Source of the DNA: Aquirufa lenticrescens
Lineage (GTDB): Bacteria; Bacteroidota; Bacteroidia; Cytophagales; Spirosomataceae
Reading direction: 5' to 3'
Assembly (NCBI RefSeq): GCF_019916085.1
Contig: NZ_CP049834.1
Coordinates: 1,162,501-1,226,500 of the forward strand
DNA: 64,000 nt
A program made the position numbers and the translations under genes. The notes below the pieces were generated by a model. The model searched no databases. It had not been told where the DNA came from and was given only the letters and a program-made list of their open reading frames with translations. Below, piece by piece: positions 47,801-56,800 of this stretch. Within the stretch, counting starts at the first letter, position 1. Every line of letters begins with the position of its first letter.

Positions 47801-50800
47801 TCTCCATCCGTATCCGTAGGCGTACAAGGTAAGAACCCGATACAAACAGCGTCTTCTAGGCTATCTGGAATTCCATCATTATCAGAATCCGTATCTAGCC
47901 AATCCGGCGTTCCATCATTGTCCGTATCTCTTGGAGTGCCTGAGCCTTTCTCCGTTGCATCTGGAATTCCGTCACCATCCGCATCGATCGGAGTGATGGT
48001 TAAGCTTAAGGTTCCTGTGCTCGTCGCCGTTCCATCTGAAACCGTATAACTAATCGCTGGAGCGGATCCATAATAATTTAAAGCCGGTGTAAACACGAAG
48101 CTTCCATCCGCATTGATGATGATGGTTCCTACCCCTGTGATGGTCGTTAATTGACCTGCTGGGTAACTCACGCCACCTATCGAATACGCTGTAACACTTA
48201 ACGCAGAACCCTCCACATCACGATCGTTTGCTAACACGTTATTCGTGATAGGCGTATTAATCGGTTCGGATAAATTCTCATTTGCCACGATAGGCGCATC
48301 GTTCACAGGCGCTACCACAATCGTCAAATTACCATTCGTCGATGCCCCTTGGCCATCACTAACGGTGTATTCGATCATCGGAACAATGCCATTATAATTC
48401 GCCGTAGGCGTAAAGGTAAAGGTGCCATTCGCGTTGATCGTAATCGTTCCCACACCAGGAATAGTCGCTGTAGAAGTAAACGTTCCCGTGATACCCGCAA
48501 TGGTAAATTGAGTGATCGTTAATGGATTAATTTCTGGGTCTGAATCGTTCGTTAATAAATTCCCCGTAGCGACCGCATCTTCCTGCATATTCACCGTTTC
48601 TGGAGCCACCACTGGCGGATCATTTACCGGTGTAACCGTAATGCTTAACGTACCTGAAGTTACTCCTCCGTTTCCATCTGAAACAGCATAAGTAATCACT
48701 GGAACCGTGCCAAAATACCCGCGGTTAGGCGTAAACGTATACGTCCCGTTCGCATTGACAATCACAGATCCTATGCCTGTTAATTCCACAATGGATCCCG
48801 CTGTATAGGTCACTCCACTGACCGTAATTTGGGTGATTGTTAAAGAAGCTGTTGCGGTTTCTACATCTGTATCATTTGTTAAAACACTCAAGCCAGTGAT
48901 CGCTGTATTTTCTGGCGTTGTTAGCGTTTCATTCGTTACGACTGGCAAGTCGTTAACTGGTGTAACTGCGATGTTAACATTGGCTGTATTCGTAGCAACA
49001 CCATCTGAAACCGTATATGTAATGGTAGGAACCGGACCATTATAGTTAGCGAACGGAGTAAACGTTAAATCTCCAGTAGGCGTTAGTGTCACTGTTCCTA
49101 TTCCTGGAATAGTAGCAATCGAAGACGTACTAAATGATCCATTAATTCCGGCAATCGTAAACTGAGTTACGGTCAGTACGGTATTTCCACCATCAATATC
49201 TGAATCATTCGCTAACACATTCACCGTGACTGGTGTGTCTTCTGGCGTTGTTTTATTGTCATCATTTACTGCGATAGGTGAATCGTTCATCGCGGTCACA
49301 TTGATGTCCAATGTTCCTGTATCTGTACCCCCATTTCCATCACTAATCGTATACGTAATGGTAGGAACGATCCCGTTGTAATTAGGGAATGGCGTGAACG
49401 TGTACGTTCCGTCTGCATTCATCACGAGGGTTCCTGCGCCCGGAATCACATTCGTAGAACCGGCTGGATATGTATAGGTAGTTGAACTATTGCCAGAGAT
49501 TACAGTAAATGAATATTGGGTTACGACTAATGAAGCATTTGAAGTTTCCGCATCCGTATCATTTGAACGAACATTTCCGGAGACAGGCGTATCTTCCTGA
49601 GTAGAATTCACATCATCTACTGCAACTGGATTCGCATTTACAGGCGCCACAAAAATATCTAAATCACCCGTATCGGTTCCACCTTGTCCATCGCTTATAG
49701 TATAGGTGATTATTGGAATTGTCCCTGAATAAGAAGGATCAGAGATAAAAGTATAAGATCCATCAGCATTAATTGTAATCCAACCTTTCCCTGCAATTGC
49801 AAATGTTGTGCCTATAACTGGCCCTGTTACACCTGCAATGGTATATCCTGTCACAGTAAGCGTATTTCCATCTACATCCGCATCATTCGTCAATATATTG
49901 CCAGTCACTGTGGTATTTTGGTTCATCCTCACAATATCATCCGTCGCTAAAGGCGCATCATTTACCGGGTTAACGGTTATCGTTAAACGACCCACATCTG
50001 AGCCACCGTTACCATCGCTTAGCGTATAATCTAAATACGGAACAGCTCCAGAATAACTTGCCGTAGGCGTGAATGTATACGAGCCATTTGCGTTCATGGT
50101 GATCGAACCTTTGCCCGGAATATTCGCGACATCTCCTGGGTTATAGGTGATTCCGTTGATCGTGAATTGCGTAATGGTTAAGGTATTTCCGTCTGCATCA
50201 GAATCCGGTGTTCCGGTAGTTAAAACATTGCCAGAAACTGGGGTATTTTCATTCGTAGCAATGACATCATCTACCGCCACTGGCGCGTCGTTTACTGGGG
50301 TAATAGTTAAAGCCAAAGCCCCTACATCCGACCCTCCATTCGCATCCGTCGCTGTGTATTCGATCGCCGGAACCGAGCCATTGTAATTCGCCACCGGCGT
50401 AAATGTGAAGCTGCCATCAGGATTCATCACGAACGTTCCCACATTCGCAATCGTCGCTGTTTGGCCAGCATTATACGAAACACCTCCTACCGTAAACGTC
50501 GTAACTGTTAAGGCTGCGGCAGGCGAACCTGATCCTGTATCATTCGTCAAAACATTGCCTGTCAGAGGTGTGTCTTCTGTTCCTGTTTTGGCATCATCGA
50601 CGATCGATGGAGTGTTAGACATGAGGATTTTGGCAGCAGCCGACGTCACATTTCCGCACACATAATTCGACTGCGATAACAGCAATTGATAGCGGTAACC
50701 TTTCATCGCAATGGACACATTACTCACCGTCAAAGTACTCGTTCCTGCGCCGGCATAGGTCGAAGAATTCGTCACGTTTGACCAGGTATTTCCACCGTCT

Positions 50801-53800
50801 GAACTCACTTGCCATTGGTAGGTAGTCGTGCCCGTTCCCGCGGTAACATTCGCAGAGAATACAGCAGAACCACCAGGCGTCGTAGATTGATCTGCCGGTT
50901 GTGTCGTGATGACACTGGCCGCTCCAGCACTTAAATAATTACTATTCGTGCCGGTATAAGTCGCGCTGGTAATCTTACCTGTGGCGTCGACCGTGATTGG
51001 ATTTGTGCCAAATTGTTGGTTGCCATCCGTCCCCTGCGTCAACGAATTGTTGTAGGCTTCGTTCGCATCTGAACAGCCATCGCCATCGGAGTCAAGATCC
51101 AATTGATTCGGAATACCGTCTCCATCTGTATCTGGACAACCAATTGGTGTTATTGAAATATCGTCAATAGAAAAATCATTACCACTTGCATTAACGGAAA
51201 CATTTTTTATAATGAATGATACCGTTTGGTTGATTGGCGACGTATAATCTATCGTAGCTAATTTCCAGCCTAATGAATTTTGGGGGCCTGTATTCGCCTG
51301 AACCAAAGTTCCACCCCCTGCCGAAACAACCTCAGCCGCTAATTGGTAATCGTTGGCTGCCGAAGCCGCTTGGTGCCAGAACGAAATTCTGTATTTTGCC
51401 CCTCTAAGTAAATCAATGTTTTCCCGATAAAAAGTACCCATTGTCGTACTTCCATTCACTGCCAAATAGGCATCGGTAGATGTTCCGGTTGTGTGACCTA
51501 GATATCTCCAAAAAGCAGTTGAACCTGCAAAATATGGCGTAGTTTGATTAACAATTGCATACTGAGCAGCTCCTGTATTTGAACCTGAATAAACATAGCC
51601 TCCAGTAACTGTTGTATTGGCTGTATTTCTTGGAGCTGCAGCCGTTCCAAATGTTCCATTAGATTCATTAGTATTCAATGGAAGCGTAGGACACTCATTA
51701 GAATCTAATATTCCATCATTATCATCATCTAAATCGTCTAAATCCGATACGCCATCAAAATCTGAATCCAAACAAGCTTTGATTGTAGGATCAATAGCAC
51801 GTTCATAGAAATAGGTTCCCGAGAATAATCCGCTTTCGGTGGCTGTTTCAATGGAGTTAGCAAATCCGTTATTTCCATATCCACCACTGACAGTAGTAGC
51901 CGTTAATAAACTAACTGTTTTCGCTTCAGCGGCATCAGAACATCCATCACCGTCTGAGTCTAGATCCAAATGATTTAAGACTCCATCATTATCTGTATCA
52001 TTTGTACAAATACTTTTAGGATTCAAACTTGCTTGAAAGGAGTTTGGTAAAACTAAACGTAATTCATAAACTCCGCCATAATAAGATGTACCAGCTACAC
52101 CAACAATACGGAACAAGGTATATTTAACCGTAGGGTTCAAGGTGTTTGAAACAGTGAATAATCCTGATGCTGTTGTTGAGCTCACTGCTGCAGATAAGTC
52201 TGCCCAAGTTGTACCATTGTCTACACTTCCTTGTAATTTAAAGGTATTAGCGGTTGAACTAGATAGTGCCCAATTGTATAACTGAAATTGTACTCCACTA
52301 ATGGCGATAGGACCTACAACACTTGGGGTAATTCTAAATAATTCTTTTCCGACCCAATTTTGTGCATTACCAAATGCAGAATAGGTTGCGGCATTATTAT
52401 CTATGGCATTTGTTATGGAATTCGTACTATATATTAATAAATCCGTTGTTAATTTCGCGGGTAAGCTTGCCTCCGAATTAGTGAAAAAACAAGTGGGTGA
52501 TTCCACTGCGTCTAGAACACCATCATTATCATCATCAATATCAGAAATATCAATTACACCATCATTATCAGAATCCAAACAGACATTTAATGCTGAACTT
52601 GCCGCATAATAATACGAATATAAACCTGTGTAAATGCCGTTTCCTGATGTTTCTAATGCATCCGCAAAACCATTCGTACCATAAGGCCCGTTAGCTATTG
52701 TATTAGCTACGTTTGCAGTGGTTGTCGTGGTGGAAGTAGAATCTGAAGCTAAATTAATAATGCTGCCTGAATTCAATGTTCCGGTTACACCTGCTTCTTT
52801 TGCATCGCTACAACCATCTCCATCAGAATCTAAATCAAGCTCGTTTGGTATTCCGTCTTTATCAAAATCACAATCTGGCGGAATAATCACACCATAATCA
52901 CCTGTGATAAACGTTTGACCGATTACTACTTGACCTATTTGAAAGGTATTTGTAGAATTCGTATTTAAGGTTATTCGGTTAAAAGACCCGGACCTTAGAC
53001 GCATTTCTTCTAAAGGGCCATTGGACGTACGAGCCCCGAAAATCCTTACTTCACCAAATTTATTTATGTAGATACGAGAAAGAGGTCGCTGTTGATTTCC
53101 TGCGACGTCCCACACAGCCGTATATGATGTCCCATCTAAAAATTCTACAACCGAATTAGATGTATTGGTGACGAAATATTCTAATTCCTGAGGATTCACT
53201 AAATGGGTACCATTGATACGAACATTGTATGAATTATCTAATGACCAAACATTTACTAACAATCCATCAGGTGCTGCAGGAAAGGTTTGAGAGGCGGAGG
53301 CTCCATTCGTAACGGTAAAAGACTGTCTTGAATAATTCACATTATTAGGGTCAAAAGGCGCACATTCTTGTGTGTCTAATACCCCATCATTGTCATCATC
53401 TAAATCATAAATGTTACCTACCCCATCGTTATCAGAATCTAGACAACCATTGTAATTAATTGACAGTGCATATTTGTAGACAAGCGTGCCACTGTAAACG
53501 GCACTTTCTGTTGCCGTTTCTAGACCATCCGCAAAACCATTAAGCCCATAGGTGCCTGATGCAATAGCGCTTGCTACGTTGGCTGTCGTTGTTAAATTAG
53601 TAGGCGTTCCATTTACAATTGAACCAGATAATAAGGCCCCTAAAACACCTGCTTCTTTAGCATCCGGACAACCATCGCCATCAGAGTCCAAATCAAAATT
53701 ATTGGCAATCCCATCACTATCCGTATCTGTCGCTGTACACGTTTCTTTGGGATAGAAACTTGGCTCATAATTAATTGATGTGGTGAAATAAAATTCGGTA

Positions 53801-56800
53801 GCATACCCATTCACATTAACGGTTCCTGCGGTTCCATATAAACGGTAAAATTTATATCGAGCTTCGTTTTGTGTAACCCTGAAAATTTCGTTGGGTGTAT
53901 TTGTTGTCCAAAAAGGAGCAACAATCGTATTGTCTGTAACAGTATTAAATGTGGTTCCTGTATTTAAATCTGTCCAAGTTGAATTATCGTTACTACCTTG
54001 AACCTTTACAATTGCACCTGAATTAAAATGGCTGTTACCATCAGCAAAACGAAGGGTTAATTGTGATAAAGAAACAGGATCATTAAATGTGATTTTATAT
54101 AATTCTTTGTTTACAATAGATGAGCTATTCACAAACCCAATGGCTATAGTTGCACCATCTCCATCGATTAGATTTTTTGGTTGATTAATTGAATTAACTC
54201 TAGGAATTTCTGACGAAATTGTAACGATAGTTTGTCTGTTACCACTTGAAAAGAATGAAGCAGGATAATAACAATTGGGAGATTCAATCGCATCTAAAAT
54301 ACCATCATTATCATCATCAATATCAAATATGTCAGATACTCCATCATTATCAAAATCACTACAAACATTTACAGTAGCACTTTTTGCATAATTACTGTAA
54401 GTAGATACATAATTAATCAATCCTGAATTAGCGCTCGTTTCCACACCGTCTGCTAAACCATTTGTCCCATATACTCCCTGAGCTATCGCGTTCGAAACGG
54501 ATGTGTTTGTTAATGACCCGTTTACTTTATTGACAAGGGTACCTGAAATTAAAGTTCCAGAAACGCCCGCTTCTTTAGCATCACTACATCCATCACCATC
54601 CGTATCTAAATCCAAACGATTGATAATCCCGTCGCCATCAATATCTGGGTTACAGGTAGCGGCAATATTGTCTGAAAAATCAGTGCCTCTTTCAAAAGGA
54701 TTAAAAACATAGACCGCTCTATTTTGAGTTGATCCATCTCCAAATGCCCCTGAAACATTATGCCCTACGTTCCCGATCTCCCCTTTGTCATTTAACATAG
54801 GAGTAACGTGACCTCCATTTTCCACGACATAAATTTTATCTGTGGGTAAAATTCCGTCGGGGGTTTTTGGAACTAAGGTACTTGCATTACCTAAACCAAT
54901 CATGTTATTCCCACCAGCATCACCCCATGATAGAGGTTGACTAGTATTTAAAATCACTGACGCTGTGGGATAGCTATCTGTTGAATTTTGGGCACTTAAA
55001 TATTCTACATTTTCTAAAAATCCTATACCGTCTTTCCCTTTAACTTGTAACCAAGAATTTGAATTGGATGTACTATTTTGTCCCAAAATACCCGCAGCAC
55101 CAGACCCCATCGCATACAACTTTTTATTGGTACCTAATAATAGGTATGTCATGCTTGTGCTGTAGGTTGCATCAATCATCGCAATTCCAGTTCCGCCTGG
55201 CAAGGGGTTGGTCATTTCTGTTGCGAAATTTAACGTGGTTGGAACTGAACCATTTCCTACATACACGTTAGTACCCCAAGTGTATAGCTTGTTATTCGTA
55301 ACATCTGCTGCGATTGAACCCCCTGAAGTAGCTTCAATCTGATCAATATTAGCTAATGGTGCATTAGGTGCCACTAACACTTTCGTAAACCCTTTCGTTG
55401 TTGCGGTTAAACCTGCACCATTTAAAGAAGGATATGTCAATGCATTAGCATACACCGTTCCATCATGTAATAAAATCAAGAAATTATTCGTCGAAGCGCT
55501 AATAGATTTGATGTTTTTAGGATCAATTTCTGATGGTAATGCCACTTTTTGAAATGCACTGGGAGCTCCAGCTACAATACCAGGAAGCGAAAAATTAGTA
55601 CTCAAATAGCCCCAAGCCCAAATTCCTTCCGTTGTAGCTAATATATAAGAACTGTTTGAACCTACGGCTGCCATATCAATTATTTCACCCGTATAATTAT
55701 AGCCATTAGCAGGTGTAACGAGGGTTGGTATTACTTGGTCTGTGCCGTCTGGTTTAGCATATTGCCCTGCTACATAATACTTTCCGCTTTTACTTCTAAA
55801 TAAGGTTCCGTGAAAGGCAGAACTCATTATTTTCGATTTAAATTTTGCTTCATCTGTCCAACTTGCAAAAGACGGTGCATCACATTCTTCCGTATCTAAT
55901 ACGCCATCATTGTCGTCATCTAAATCAAATACGTCGCTGATGTTGTCACTGTCAGAATTCAAACAAGCTTTCGTGTTTATATCGATAGCGAAAAGGAAGT
56001 TATATGTCCCGCTATAAGTACCATTATCAGCTGATGTTTCTAATGTATTTGCAAATCCATTTGTTCCAACTCCGGAAGTAGGATGAGAAAAGTTTTGTGT
56101 TGTATTCGTGGTCGTACCTGCTTCTAACGCATCGCTACAACCATCCCCATCGGAATCCAAATCTAAACGGTTTGGTATACCATCGTTATCTGTATCACGA
56201 TCAAAACAGATTGATTTTTCTGAATAGGTCGAATTAGTTAAACGAATATTGGAAAATAATGAGGAGGTAGTACTTCCAGAAATCGCCAATTTATAAGCAG
56301 AGTTGGTACCCTGATATGCTGTTTTTTGCACACCATTTATTTTCACCGTCACATAACCAGTTGCAGAAATATCAATGCTATATTCCTCGGAACCTGTTAT
56401 AGCTCCATGATTAAAGCTCCATACACCGCCATTAAAATACCCATAGGCTTGTGTCGCTGCTAAATAAAACTTAGCTCCGTTATCATTATAATTGGCTGGT
56501 GTTTGTGCCGCGGCTGCTGGCAATAAACCAAACATCGCTGATCCTTCCGTGGTGAATTTGTTGAATTTCAGCGAAAGAGGTAAAGAAAAATTTTCAGATG
56601 AATAAGATGAATTCCAGCCATTGGTATTCGTAGTAATTGAGTTGCTTGTTTTATTTACAACTGAAACGCCATTAAAGTTTACATTTTCCAAATTTACGCC
56701 ATATGGCATACACGAAACTTGTTCTTGGCTATCTAAAACTCCATCATTATCGTCATCTAAGTCATTTACATCTAATATATTATCAGAATCCGTGTCTCTT

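Noticed and set aside
43560-47995. Short, regularly spaced DNA repeats that could suggest a CRISPR array
   Set aside because: They lie inside one open frame and encode DxDxDG protein repeats. Spacing follows the protein unit and there are no cas genes.
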